A DNA stretch of 64,000 bases from an uncultured Eubacteriales bacterium (GCA_934467415.1 CAKSLQ010000004.1:131386-195385); one strand, 5' to 3'. Positions 45,605 through 56,510 are shown, numbered from the stretch's first letter. Notes: generated by a model from the letters alone, not told the origin. Program-made: numbers and translations.

Positions 45605-46411
45605 ATGCTGATCGGGATAAAGGGGCTGGTTCTGCGCGTGATCCCGCGCACCGAGAGCGATCGCCTGGTCGTGCTGTTCACGGCAGAACGCGGCAAGATC
45701 ACGGTCTGTGCCAAGGGTTCGCGCTCAGCCAAGAGCAAGCTGCTCCCCTGCATCGAGCCGTTTGCCTACTCGGAGTTTGTACTTTATGAAAAGGACGGCT
45801 ACTTCTGGATCCGCGAGGGGCTGCTCATCGAGAATTTCTACAGGATCCGCGAGGATGTGCAGAGGCTCGCGCTGGCGTCCTATTTCTGCGAGGTGCTTGA
45901 CCTCGTCGTGTACGAGAACATGCAGGAGACCGAGCTGCTCCGGCTCGGGCTCAACTCGTTTCACGCCATCGCGACCGATCTGCGCCCGCTGCCCGTCATC
46001 AAGGCGGTCTTCGAGATGCGCGCCTGTCTGCTGCTCGGCTTCGCGCCGAATATGGAGCACTGCGCGGTCTGCGGCAGAAAGAATGCGGCCGCCTGGTGCT
46101 TCAGCCTGATGGACGGCGAGATCGTCTGCGGCGACTGCCGCGAGCGCGCACTGCGCGCTTATTTTGCCACGCAGCAGAGCGTCAACGCCGAGGAGGAGCG
46201 GCGCTGCGCCACGCAGATCTACCTCATTTCCGAGAATGTGCGTGCGGCGGTGCGGTATCTGACTTCCTGCCCCGCCGACAAAATATACGGTTTTACGATG
46301 CCGGAGGGCGACATCCCGCAGCTGTGCAAGCTGTGCGAGGATCATCTCACCTACCGGCTGGAGAAGAAACTGAAGACCCTCGACTTCTATCACGATGTCG
46401 AGGCATTATAA
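45605..46411 (+). CDS. recO: DNA repair protein RecO
   Basis: Anneals single strands and helps RecR load RecA at gaps. The 268 residues have an N-terminal OB fold (KGLVLRVIPRTESDRLVVLFT), a helical region and a Cys4 zinc site (CAVC...CGDC) near residues 155-180. Normal length. The 3' end approaches the mutS2 start, separated by ten bases. Confidence 0.96.
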   Translation: MLIGIKGLVLRVIPRTESDRLVVLFTAERGKITVCAKGSRSAKSKLLPCIEPFAYSEFVLYEKDGYFWIREGLLIENFYRIREDVQRLALASYFCEVLDLVVYENMQETELLRLGLNSFHAIATDLRPLPVIKAVFEMRACLLLGFAPNMEHCAVCGRKNAAAWCFSLMDGEIVCGDCRERALRAYFATQQSVNAEEERRCATQIYLISENVRAAVRYLTSCPADKIYGFTMPEGDIPQLCKLCEDHLTYRLEKKLKTLDFYHDVEAL

Positions 46412-46421
46412 GGACTTGAAT

Positions 46422-48800
46422 ATGGCTTTTACACAGAAAACACTTTCCATGCTGGAATATGACAAGGTGACGGCGCTGCTGGCCGCCGCCGCGCTCACCG
46501 AGGGCGCGCGGGCAAAGGCGCTCTGCCTTGTGCCGAGCGGGGACGAGGCAACCGTACTGCGCCGCCAGCAGGTGACGGCGGATGCGCGCCGCCTGATCGA
46601 CGCCAAGGGTTATCCGTCCTTCGGCGGCGTCCGCGACGTGTCGGGTGCGCTTGCGCGCGCCGGCCGCGGCGCGATGCTGCAGCCGCTTGAGCTGCTTGAG
46701 GTGGCCGATCTTCTGCGGGTCAGCCGTGCGCTGTTCGACTACAGCAAGACCGATAAGCCGTTTGAGACGGTGCTCGACGAGACTTTCTCGCTCATCGTGA
46801 CCAATCGCCGCATGGAGGACACCATCACGCGCTCCATCCTCGCCGAGGATCAGATCGCAGATGAGGCAAGCCCCGAGCTTGCCGAGATCCGCCGCAAGAT
46901 CCGCGCGGCGAACAACAAGATCAAGGACACGCTGCAAAAGTTCATCAGCGGCGGCTACGGCAAGCTGCTGCAGGAAAACATCGTGACCATGCGCAACGAC
47001 CGCTACGTCGTGCCGGTCAAGGTGGAGCATAAGAACGAGATCAAGGGTCTCGTCCACGATACGTCGGCCTCCGGCGCGACCGTGTTTATCGAGCCGGTCT
47101 CCATCGTCGAGGCGAACAACGAGCTGAAGCTGCTGAAAAGCAGGGAAGAACACGAGATCGAGAAGATTCTCTATGCGCTGTCCTCGCTTTGCGCCGAGGC
47201 GGCCGACACGCTGAACAGCAACTATCATCTCATCACCGAGATTGCCTTTGCATTCACCTGCGCGAGCCTTGCCGAGCAGATGAAGGCAAGCGCCGTACAG
47301 CCCGCGAAGACGAAGGCGTTCAACCTGCGCCGCGCGGTGCATCCGCTGCTCGACCGCGCCACCGCCGTGCCGATCGACGTGCGGCTCGGCGACGATTTTG
47401 ACACGCTGGTCATCACCGGCCCGAACACGGGCGGTAAAACCGTCACGCTCAAGACGGCGGGACTGCTTGCGCTGATGTATCAGTCCGGCCTGCAGCTGCC
47501 CGCCGCGCCGAACTCCACCATGTGCGTGTTCGACGACGTTCTCGTGGACATCGGCGATGAGCAGAGCATCGAGCAGTCGCTCTCCACGTTTTCGGCGCAC
47601 ATGGTCAACATCGTGGATATTTTAGGGCGGGTCACGCCCAATTCGCTGGTGCTGCTCGACGAACTCGGCGCGGGTACGGACCCGATCGAAGGTGCGGCGC
47701 TTGCCGTATCCATTCTTGAAAACCTGCGCAGCCACGGCGCGCGCATTGCCGCCACCACGCACTATGCGGAGCTGAAGGCCTACGCCATCGAGACCGACGG
47801 TGTGACCAACGCCTCCTGCGAATTTGACATCGAGACCCTGCGCCCCACCTATAAGCTCATCATCGGCACGCCCGGCAAGTCGAACGCGTTCGCCATTTCT
47901 GAGCGGCTGGGCATTCCGCGCTCCATCGTCGAGCATGCAAACGCCATGATCTCGGGCGACAGCAAGCGCTTTGAAAACGTCATCGAAAAGCTGGAGGCCG
48001 ACCGCATCCGCATGGAACATGCCCGCGAGGAGGCCGAGCGGATGAAGGACGAATATGAGGCCTTTCGCGCAAAGTCCGAGGCGGAGATCAAACGCGCGCG
48101 GGACGATGCCGCACGCGAAAAGGAGAAGGCGCAGGCACAGGCCAAGCGCATGGTGCAGAGTGCGCGCGAATCCAGCGAGTATATCTTAAACGAGATCACG
48201 ACGCTGAAGAAGAAACGTGCCGAGGAGATCAAAAAAGAGGAACTCGAAAAGGCACGTCAGTCGATCCGCGCCGAGCTGCGCGCGAAGAGCGGCGAGTACG
48301 ATCCGATCGAGGACCTGACCGACACCGACTATGTGCTGCCGCGCCCGCTCGTCAAGGGCGACACGGTGCTCATCATGAGCATCGGTCAGACCGGTACGGT
48401 GCTCAGCCCCGCCGACAAAAACGGCATGGTGCGCGTGCAGGCGGGCCGGGTCATGACCCGCACCGAGGAAAAGAACCTCAAGCTGATCGAAAAACAGAGC
48501 GGCGCCGTGCAGAAGAACCGGGACAAGCGCGCGTATAAAAATACGGTCGTCAAGTCGTTCAGCCCGGAGCTGGACATCCGCGGCATGTACGGTGACGACG
48601 CCTGCTTCATGCTCGATAAATATCTGGACGACGCTGCGCTCGCCGGCATTCACACCGTTCGTATCATTCACGGCAAGGGTACCGGCGCTCTCAAGGCCGC
48701 CGTGTGGCAGTTTTTGCGCGGTGACCGCCGCGTGGAGTCCTATCGGCTCGGCAGCTTCGGCGAGGGTGACGCAGGCGTCACCGTGGTCGAGGTCAAGTGA
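46422..48800 (+). CDS. mutS2: MutS2 (endonuclease/ribosome-rescue MutS homologue)
   Basis: From ATG 46422 (TAAGGAC upstream) there are 792 residues. The core and clamp helices precede the ATPase with Walker A GPNTGGKTVTLKT near 332-344 and LLDELGAGTDPIEGAAL. A long Lys/Glu coiled coil and a KOW-like segment follow, then a C-terminal Smr nuclease domain (LDIRGMYGDDA, IIHGKGTGALK). MutS2 suppresses recombination and, in Bacillus, splits collided ribosomes. No mismatch-recognition domain, as expected. Confidence 0.96.
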   Translation: MAFTQKTLSMLEYDKVTALLAAAALTEGARAKALCLVPSGDEATVLRRQQVTADARRLIDAKGYPSFGGVRDVSGALARAGRGAMLQPLELLEVADLLRVSRALFDYSKTDKPFETVLDETFSLIVTNRRMEDTITRSILAEDQIADEASPELAEIRRKIRAANNKIKDTLQKFISGGYGKLLQENIVTMRNDRYVVPVKVEHKNEIKGLVHDTSASGATVFIEPVSIVEANNELKLLKSREEHEIEKILYALSSLCAEAADTLNSNYHLITEIAFAFTCASLAEQMKASAVQPAKTKAFNLRRAVHPLLDRATAVPIDVRLGDDFDTLVITGPNTGGKTVTLKTAGLLALMYQSGLQLPAAPNSTMCVFDDVLVDIGDEQSIEQSLSTFSAHMVNIVDILGRVTPNSLVLLDELGAGTDPIEGAALAVSILENLRSHGARIAATTHYAELKAYAIETDGVTNASCEFDIETLRPTYKLIIGTPGKSNAFAISERLGIPRSIVEHANAMISGDSKRFENVIEKLEADRIRMEHAREEAERMKDEYEAFRAKSEAEIKRARDDAAREKEKAQAQAKRMVQSARESSEYILNEITTLKKKRAEEIKKEELEKARQSIRAELRAKSGEYDPIEDLTDTDYVLPRPLVKGDTVLIMSIGQTGTVLSPADKNGMVRVQAGRVMTRTEEKNLKLIEKQSGAVQKNRDKRAYKNTVVKSFSPELDIRGMYGDDACFMLDKYLDDAALAGIHTVRIIHGKGTGALKAAVWQFLRGDRRVESYRLGSFGEGDAGVTVVEVK

Positions 48801-48808
48801 GGTGCGGT

Positions 48809-49162
48809 ATGGATAAAAAGATATATCCGATCGACCTGCGCGAGGGGCTCCCCGATGTGGACGCGGCGCTGCGCATTCTGGAATACCAGTTTGCCTCCGC
48901 CGCCGCCATCGGCGAGCGCGTGGTCAAGGTCATTCACGGCTGCGGCTCCACCGTGCGCGGCGGCGGCCGCCTGCGCACCGAGGTGCGCCGCTGGGGGCGG
49001 AACGACAAGCGCGTCGGCCTCGTGGTCAAGGGCGAGAACTTCTCGGTTGAAAATCCGCAGGCGCGCTACCTTGTCGAAAAGTTTCCGCACGTTGCCGCCG
49101 ACGCGGATCTCGAACAGCACAACGAGGAGATCACGCTGTTTTTCATTCAGGCAAGAAAATAA
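48809..49162 (+). CDS. Smr-domain-like small protein
   Basis: The 117 residues from ATG 48809, with GAGGTG just upstream, resemble a stand-alone Smr fold: IDLREGLPDVDAALRILE aligns with the strand-helix start, and KVIHGCGSTVRGGGRLRTEV with the HGxG nuclease loop. The extra Gly-rich insert differs from MutS2's own Smr domain. A GTG overlapping the mutS2 stop is a possible alternative start. It is the last gene of the mutS2 unit and may act with MutS2 on nucleic acid or ribosomes; this is inference. Confidence 0.75.
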   Translation: MDKKIYPIDLREGLPDVDAALRILEYQFASAAAIGERVVKVIHGCGSTVRGGGRLRTEVRRWGRNDKRVGLVVKGENFSVENPQARYLVEKFPHVAADADLEQHNEEITLFFIQARK

Positions 49163-49197
49163 AAAAATCGTGTTTTCCGTCGGAAAACACGATTTTT
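49163..49197. terminator. Bidirectional terminator between Smr-like gene and acpP
   Basis: A 16-bp perfect stem, with arms starting AAAAATCGTGTTTTCC at 49163 and 49182 (reversed) and a GTC loop, supplies T-runs in both directions for the convergent genes. Confidence 0.92.
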
Positions 49198-49214
49198 ATT
49201 TCTGTTATCGAAAG

Positions 49215-49448
49215 TTATGCGTTTGCGGCGTTCTCTTCGAGGTACTTGACCACATCACCGACCGTAATCAGTCCCTTGATGTCGTCATCGTCGATCTGAA
49301 TCGAGAACTTCTCCTCGCAAAGAAAAACGAGGTCTGCCAGCTCCAGCGAGTTGATGCCGAGATCGTTTTCAAGCTCTGCGTCAAGGCGGATGTCATCCGG
49401 ATTGACCGACAGCTCCTCAACGAGGATCGCTTTAAGTTTATCGTACAT
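49215..49448 (-). CDS. acpP: Acyl carrier protein
   Basis: Carries acyl chains on a phosphopantetheine arm in fatty-acid synthesis. The 77 residues from ATG 49448 follow a GGAGG site. The modified serine is Ser34 in GINSLELADL; the common Asp before it is Asn here, a known but less frequent variant. The acidic helix II (DLVFLCEEKF) is typical. It stands alone with a consensus promoter rather than next to plsX or fabF, so it may be a second or specialised ACP. Confidence 0.92.
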   Translation of the reverse strand: MYDKLKAILVEELSVNPDDIRLDAELENDLGINSLELADLVFLCEEKFSIQIDDDDIKGLITVGDVVKYLEENAANA

Positions 49449-49496
49449 TATGATTTCCTCCTGAAAGTCATGGATATAATTCAACCAACGCACAAT

Positions 49497-49525
49497 AGTA
49501 TAGATTATTTTTTCGTCGTTGTCAA
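49497..49525 (-). promoter_or_regulatory. Promoter of acpP
   Basis: On the minus strand, TTGACA (49525-49520), a 17-bp spacer and TATACT (49502-49497), about 50 bp upstream of the acpP start. Confidence 0.85.
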
Positions 49526-49657
49526 GGCTTTTTACGGTTTTCGGCGCCGTTATATGTAAAATCTTATGTCCTGTTCTATATATAATGTAGGAAAAGGCGC
49601 AAAATTCGGAGAGGCTGTCGGCCTGCTGCGGCAAAGAAAGCGGTACCCGCGCGTGCG

Positions 49658-49677
49658 TTCACATAAGATTCACATAA
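49658..49677 (+). promoter_or_regulatory. Tandem TTCACATAA repeats upstream of RHH-clpB promoter
   Basis: TTCACATAA occurs at 49658-49666 and 49669-49677, a period of 11 bp, close to one helical turn, and 28 bp upstream of the -35 box. Ribbon-helix-helix proteins usually bind such short tandem sites, so the product of the following gene is a candidate ligand. Confidence 0.45.
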
Positions 49678-49704
49678 ATTCGTATAGAACTTTATATAAA
49701 ACTA

Positions 49705-49733
49705 TTGACAAGTTATATATATGGTGCTACAAT
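49705..49733 (+). promoter_or_regulatory. Promoter of RHH-clpB operon
   Basis: TTGACA at 49705-49710, a 17-bp spacer and TACAAT at 49728-49733. The 5' UTR then contains the hairpin CGGAGT-CAT-ACTCCG at 49752-49766. The 336-bp gap 49449-49784 otherwise holds only the acpP promoter and the tandem repeats. Confidence 0.8.
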
Positions 49734-49784
49734 AGCAGTATCAAAAAGAATCGGAGTCATACTCCGGAAAGGGTGGTCATCGCC

Positions 49785-50444
49785 GTGAAAAGAACAATGT
49801 ACAGTCTGATGCTGTCGGAGGATGTCATGCGGGAGATTGACGCGCTTGCCCATCGCATGGGAACAAACCGTTCAAACCTCGTCAACATGATCCTCGCCGA
49901 GCGGGTGGAAATGCGCACGCCGGAGCAGCAGATTAATGATATTTTCAGCGGGATCGAGCAGATGCTTTCGACCTCGCGCGATCTGATTCCGCTGCTGGCG
50001 CCGAATGCACAGCGCGTGTCGGTCCGGTCCAATCTTGAGTATAAGTACCGCCCGACGCTGCGCTACGAGGTCGAGCTGGCAAACGGCTTTGCGCACGGCG
50101 AGCCGATCGGCACGCTCAGCGCCAATTTCCGCACACAGTCGCAGGGGCTTCTCGAATTGCTGAGCCGCTTCTTCCGCTGCCTGGTCCGCATCGAGGACAG
50201 GATGCTGCCCTTCGATGTGTCCTACACGCTGGGCGACGGGCGCTTTACCCGTACACTGGCGTATCCGATGCGCTACGGCGCAGGGAAGGACAGAGCCATC
50301 GAGGCAGCAGAGATCTCCCGTGCCATCACCGACTATGTCAGTCTGGTTGACCGTATGCTGAAGGCCTGTGTCGGCGGTGCCGATGCGCAGACGCTGTCGG
50401 ATATGTACGCCGCAGACCTTGCGCGCCGCTCCATCCTGCTGTAA
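49785..50444 (+). CDS. Ribbon-helix-helix (CopG-like) regulator with unknown C-terminal domain
   Basis: The start is GTG 49785, with GGAAAGGGTGG upstream; 219 residues. The first 45 residues fit a ribbon-helix-helix DNA-binding fold: a beta strand (RTMYSLMLSEDV), then two helices with MGTNRSNLVNMILAERV. The remaining 170 residues are an unrecognised domain with strands rich in Arg and Tyr (YKYRPTLRYEVEL). clpB begins 36 bp later with no terminator between, so the two are probably cotranscribed, making this a candidate local regulator of clpB. Confidence 0.7.
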   Translation: MKRTMYSLMLSEDVMREIDALAHRMGTNRSNLVNMILAERVEMRTPEQQINDIFSGIEQMLSTSRDLIPLLAPNAQRVSVRSNLEYKYRPTLRYEVELANGFAHGEPIGTLSANFRTQSQGLLELLSRFFRCLVRIEDRMLPFDVSYTLGDGRFTRTLAYPMRYGAGKDRAIEAAEISRAITDYVSLVDRMLKACVGGADAQTLSDMYAADLARRSILL

Positions 50445-50480
50445 AAAGCAAAAGTCATTCCGCAAAGGAGTTGAACCTTT

Positions 50481-53117
<2,637 letters not shown>

Positions 53118-53129
53118 AAGCACAGCCAT

Positions 53130-53163
53130 AAGCCGCGCGGAATGCTCCGCGCGGCTTATTTCT
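53130..53163 (+). terminator. Terminator after clpB
   Basis: AAGCCGCGCGGA (53130-53141) pairs with TCCGCGCGGCTT (53146-53157) around ATGC, followed by ATTTCTT. Very stable stem, interrupted T-tract. Confidence 0.85.
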
Positions 53164-53165
53164 TC

Positions 53166-53199
53166 AAAAAAAGGCAGCCGCATGTGAGCGGCTGCCTTT
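53166..53199 (-). terminator. Terminator after the ECF-like sigma gene
   Basis: Read leftward, AAAGGCAGCCGC (53199-53188) pairs with the complement at 53181-53170 around TCACAT and runs into seven T residues (53172-53166 reversed). It closes the minus-strand sigma-factor unit. Confidence 0.85.
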
Positions 53200-53273
53200 G
53201 ATGGTATTGCGGGGCCAAACTTCCTTGCCTTCAGGGGCTTGCAGGCCACCGGCTTATCGGTGACCCTGACTTT

Positions 53274-54914
53274 TTATTTCAGGATGATGTACATGCCCAG
53301 TACCGATTTGTCCGGGTCTTCAGGCACTTGCAGAAAACCGTCATCCACCAGGTCATGGACAGCCATCATTCTTGTGGCGCACAATTCCATGCGGATGTAA
53401 TAGCCGATGCTCTTGTGCAGGACCGGATGGCTGTATTTTTTGAATATGGCATGCACTTCTTCATACAGACCTGCGACATTCGCAAGCAGCGGCGCGTAGT
53501 TTCGATGCCCTCGGAAATACGAATGGATTTTTTCAAGGTTTTCCGCGCGAATGACCAAAACATCGGGAATCAGAGAGCCGCTGTCGGACAGATGCGCATA
53601 TCTGCCGCTTATCTTGTTCCAGATTCTTTTTTCAATCTCGGAGAAGGACGCGATGTTCCGATTTTCCCGGATGCAGCTGCAAAGGAGCTCGACCTCTTCG
53701 GGCTCCGGCTCGCCGCATTGATCCCACAAAGAATAGTCATCGCATTTGTAGGTCCAGAATTCATCCTGATGGATGCAGCAGCCGTTTTGCCCCATGATGA
53801 TTTTTTCGGGCAGCTCGGTCGCCTCATAGCCGACAAAGCCCCAGGATTCTCCGTTGGCGCGCTTCGGCGGTTCGCAGAATGATTCTCCGCCGGCGCGCTT
53901 CGGTGACTCGCAGGTGCCTTCCGCCTGTGCCGTGTTTTCCAGATAATCCATCAGGTAGGGAACCAGCCACCAGCGGACGGTATTGTCATCGATGTGGTCG
54001 CCGGCAATGCCCAAAGCCCGAATGGAAGCCATGCTGTCGTCGATGCATTCCCGCAGCAGACGGCTTCTTTCTTTGGAGGTCTTCCGGAGCGCATGATAGA
54101 TTTCTGTGCGGCAATCTTTATCCAGTATAAAGAAATTTGTGATATACTTGTTGCCCTGCTTTTCAAGCAGGGTGGCTTTGTAGAGGATTTCGACCTCTTC
54201 TTCCATATAGGGGAGCGCGATGCCGAGCTCGATGGACAGCTCTTCCACCGTCGATGGATTGTTGCTTGCCTCGAGCAGAATATTCTGCGGGATTTTCCTT
54301 TTGACAACCGAAAAGGGGAGTCCGCTCGATTGATTTCCGCTGGATGCAAATGTAACACTTTCCGGGCTGTAACTGCGTTTGCCGAATTCTCTCGCCATAT
54401 CCATACCTTCTTTCAGAATTTCTCTCGCACGGAGAAGCCGTGACTTCACCGTGTTTGCGGAAAGTGATAGCGATGCTGCAATTTCACGAACATTTTTGCA
54501 TTCGAGATAATAGGCAGCGACGATGCTGCGATAGTCGCGCTTGATGAACGCAAGTTCCCGCCGGAGCAGAGCCAGCTGTTCCGCGTGAATGATTGCATCC
54601 GGCATGCTCTCGCCGTCGCCCGGGATTTCATAGTCGCCGATGTCGGCATCGGCTGCCGTCTCGCGGCGGCGGTGTTTTTCTTTTGCCCATGCCGAATACC
54701 GGTTCCGCGCAATCTGCCATACCCATGCCGAAAAGTTTGCCGGTACCACGCCTTTGCTCAAAGCCGCGATGATCTGCATGGCGATGTCCTGCGTCAGATC
54801 CTCGGCTTCCGGATAACTGCCTGTCTTTTTCAGACAGAAGTAAAACAGCTTTTCCATGTCGTTTCCGGCAAAGGCGTGAATCAGTCTGCCGCGCGCTTCG
54901 TCCGTGTCCTGCAT
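53274..54914 (-). CDS. ECF-like sigma-70 factor with large C-terminal extension
   Basis: From ATG 54914 (AAAGGAGG seven bases upstream) there are 546 residues. About the first 165 form an ECF-type sigma factor: region 2 (FYFCLKKTGSYPEAEDLTQDI, WVWQIARNRYSAWAKEKH) and region 4 (LECKNVREIAASLSLSANTVKSRLLRAREIL). The other 380 residues are not a standard sigma part: a possible winged helix (NPSTVEELSIELGIALPYMEEE), Cys-rich patches and a C-terminal helical domain. A 12-residue tandem repeat (PKRAGGESFC, PKRANGESW) lies near residue 350. No anti-sigma gene is adjacent, so the extension may be the regulator. Confidence 0.8.
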   Translation of the reverse strand: MQDTDEARGRLIHAFAGNDMEKLFYFCLKKTGSYPEAEDLTQDIAMQIIAALSKGVVPANFSAWVWQIARNRYSAWAKEKHRRRETAADADIGDYEIPGDGESMPDAIIHAEQLALLRRELAFIKRDYRSIVAAYYLECKNVREIAASLSLSANTVKSRLLRAREILKEGMDMAREFGKRSYSPESVTFASSGNQSSGLPFSVVKRKIPQNILLEASNNPSTVEELSIELGIALPYMEEEVEILYKATLLEKQGNKYITNFFILDKDCRTEIYHALRKTSKERSRLLRECIDDSMASIRALGIAGDHIDDNTVRWWLVPYLMDYLENTAQAEGTCESPKRAGGESFCEPPKRANGESWGFVGYEATELPEKIIMGQNGCCIHQDEFWTYKCDDYSLWDQCGEPEPEEVELLCSCIRENRNIASFSEIEKRIWNKISGRYAHLSDSGSLIPDVLVIRAENLEKIHSYFRGHRNYAPLLANVAGLYEEVHAIFKKYSHPVLHKSIGYYIRMELCATRMMAVHDLVDDGFLQVPEDPDKSVLGMYIILK

Positions 54915-55100
54915 GCTCTCGCCTCCTTTCATCCATATAGTGTGGCGTTTTTGAATTTGGGTGCATCGTTTGTGGGAATCCGGCTCTGAAATTTTGATTC
55001 GACGGTCGGATGGAAGCATGACCGGGACGAAAAAGGCACACCGGACGGGGCGCCTCGGTTTGCGGACAACCCCGGTTTCTACAAAGTTTGTGCGTCTCTT

Positions 55101-55300
55101 AGGCTTCCCCTGTGCAAGGGGTGAGCTGTCCGAGACGCGCAGCGTCTCACGGAGTTTTTCTTCGTCGGCTGAACACCGACGATTTCGCGAGCGAAACCGA
55201 AAAACATCCTGGTGGCGCCTGAGGGGTTGTTCTTTGGTATTGTAACAATCCCTCCGTCACGGCGTTGCCGTGACACCTCCCTTTACACAAGGGAGGCTTG
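55101..55300 (+). repeat. Composite palindromic intergenic repeat, copy A
   Basis: A roughly 200-bp element bounded by AGGCTTCCCCTGTGCAAGGGG and a diverged reversed form at 55280-55299. Internal hairpins are GAGACGC-GCA-GCGTCTC (55132-55148) and GTCACGGC-GTT-GCCGTGAC (55256-55274). It carries no coding frame of its own. Copy B lies inverted at 55360-55548. Such structured repeats are common between genes in Ruminococcaceae-like genomes. Confidence 0.75.
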
Positions 55301-55359
55301 GTTAGTCTGCGTACAAATGCGGCGGGATGCAGGCGGCGCCCTACGGGATCGCGCGTCTT

Positions 55360-55548
55360 AGCCTTCCCCTGTGGGGAAGGTGGTGCGTTAGCACCGGATG
55401 AGGGATTACAGGCAGCCGGCGTAGCATGGCGTGATGTTTTGCTTTGCACAGTCCCTCATCAGTCGCCTACGGCTCAGGATGTTTTTCCATCGGAAAAACT
55501 CCGCGAGACGCATAGCGTCTCGTACAGCTCTCCCCAAGGGAAGCCTGA
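55360..55548 (-). repeat. Composite palindromic intergenic repeat, copy B (inverted)
   Basis: Reverse-complement relative of copy A. The end near 55548 repeats the AGGCTTCCC boundary, and GAGACGC-ATA-GCGTCTC at 55505-55521 is the matching hairpin. The middle is different (GGTGC-GTTA-GCACC at 55382-55395). Copies A and B plus a 59-bp spacer fill most of the 648-bp gap between the sigma gene and the MerR gene. Confidence 0.75.
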
Positions 55549-55562
55549 ATTACCCTCCTCAT

Positions 55563-56381
55563 TTACGGCGTGGCGGGGGTCACCGGCAGCACAATGCGGG
55601 AGCAATAGAGCCGCTCTGCGATCTCACGCCCGGTGTAGGGCGCGACAAGCCCGAGCACGCGGGGAAGCCCGGCGGGCTTCAGCCCGCGGGACTTTACCTC
55701 CCGCCCGAGCGTCAGCCACGCCTCGTCCATGTGGTCGTAGTCGCCGTAATACAGCACCGAGAGCACGCTTGAGGCGGGCAGGCGCACCGTCTCGGCGGTC
55801 TCCTTCCGCACGGGGACGCAGACATAGTACGGATACGGCTCGGTGCCGATATAGCCGTGGAGGAAGTCCTCGCGTTCCTGCATGGTAAAGAGCGGCTCGT
55901 CCGAGAGACAATGCCCATTTTTGATGCATTCGGCATAGAAGGCAAACATGGCATTGTACTTTTCCTCGGGGGTGCGCCCCATGCACTTTTGCATACAGCA
56001 GATGACCTCGGGGAGACCGATCTCCTGCACGGAGACGGACATATCTCTTGTCCCCGCTGTGCGGATGCGCAGTTCTTCCACGCTGCGCAAAAGGTCCTGC
56101 AGGCGCACTTCCAGCGCGGCGAGCAGCGGTTCGGCCTGCCCGCCGCTCTGAAAATAGGCGATGATTTCCTCGTTTGTCAGCCCGAGCGCCTTGAATTTCT
56201 CCACCTGCAGGATGCGCGCCACGCTGAAATTGTCGTAGTACCGCCGCCCGCTGTCGGGATCGACTTTGGCGGGGGTCAGCAGCCCCTTTTCCTCCATGCG
56301 CATCAGCGTACTGCGCGAAAGTCCGCAGGCACGGGCAGCTTCGTGAATCTGAAACAGTTTATTCTTGTTATTTTTGTGCAT
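55563..56381 (-). CDS. MerR-family transcriptional activator
   Basis: The 272 residues from ATG 56381 follow GGGAG. The N-terminal winged helix (LFQIHEAARACGLSRSTLMRMEEKGLL) and the wing DPDSGRRYYDNF are typical MerR; the dimer helix runs to about residue 110. The C-terminal half looks like a GyrI/BmrR-type effector domain (PYPYYVCVPVRKE, LSVLYYGDYDHMDEAW), so it may sense an amphipathic small molecule. It is divergent from a large surface-protein gene whose promoter has the 19-bp spacing MerR activators need. Confidence 0.88.
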   Translation of the reverse strand: MHKNNKNKLFQIHEAARACGLSRSTLMRMEEKGLLTPAKVDPDSGRRYYDNFSVARILQVEKFKALGLTNEEIIAYFQSGGQAEPLLAALEVRLQDLLRSVEELRIRTAGTRDMSVSVQEIGLPEVICCMQKCMGRTPEEKYNAMFAFYAECIKNGHCLSDEPLFTMQEREDFLHGYIGTEPYPYYVCVPVRKETAETVRLPASSVLSVLYYGDYDHMDEAWLTLGREVKSRGLKPAGLPRVLGLVAPYTGREIAERLYCSRIVLPVTPATP

Positions 56382-56399
56382 AATTTCTCCCAAAAAGTC

Positions 56400-56430
56400 T
56401 TGATTCGTTCAGGGGTGAACATGTTATAGT
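56400..56430 (+). promoter_or_regulatory. MerR-type promoter of the surface-protein operon
   Basis: TTGATT (56400-56405) and TATAGT (56425-56430) are separated by 19 bp instead of 17. The spacer contains the dyad GTTCA-GGGG-TGAAC (56407-56420). An over-long spacer with a dyad is the hallmark of promoters untwisted by MerR activators. The divergent MerR gene starts 19 bp away. Confidence 0.7.
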
Positions 56431-56494
56431 TAAATTATACAGCAGAGTGCGATCTGTGTCAAGCCGGTCACGGAGCGGTTCTTCTGCTGCTTTT

Positions 56495-56510
56495 CCCTTG
56501 CGGGCAAGGG
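56495..56510 (+). promoter_or_regulatory. Hairpin in surface-protein 5' UTR
   Basis: CCCTTG and CAAGGG form a 6-bp stem around CGGG, directly upstream of the ribosome site AAAGGAGG (56518-56525). No T-tract follows, so it is not a terminator. Confidence 0.4.

Noticed and set aside
53201..53273. Riboswitch or small gene between the clpB and sigma-factor terminators
   Set aside because: There is a short CACCG/CGGTG stem, but no known riboswitch core, ribosome site or convincing frame.
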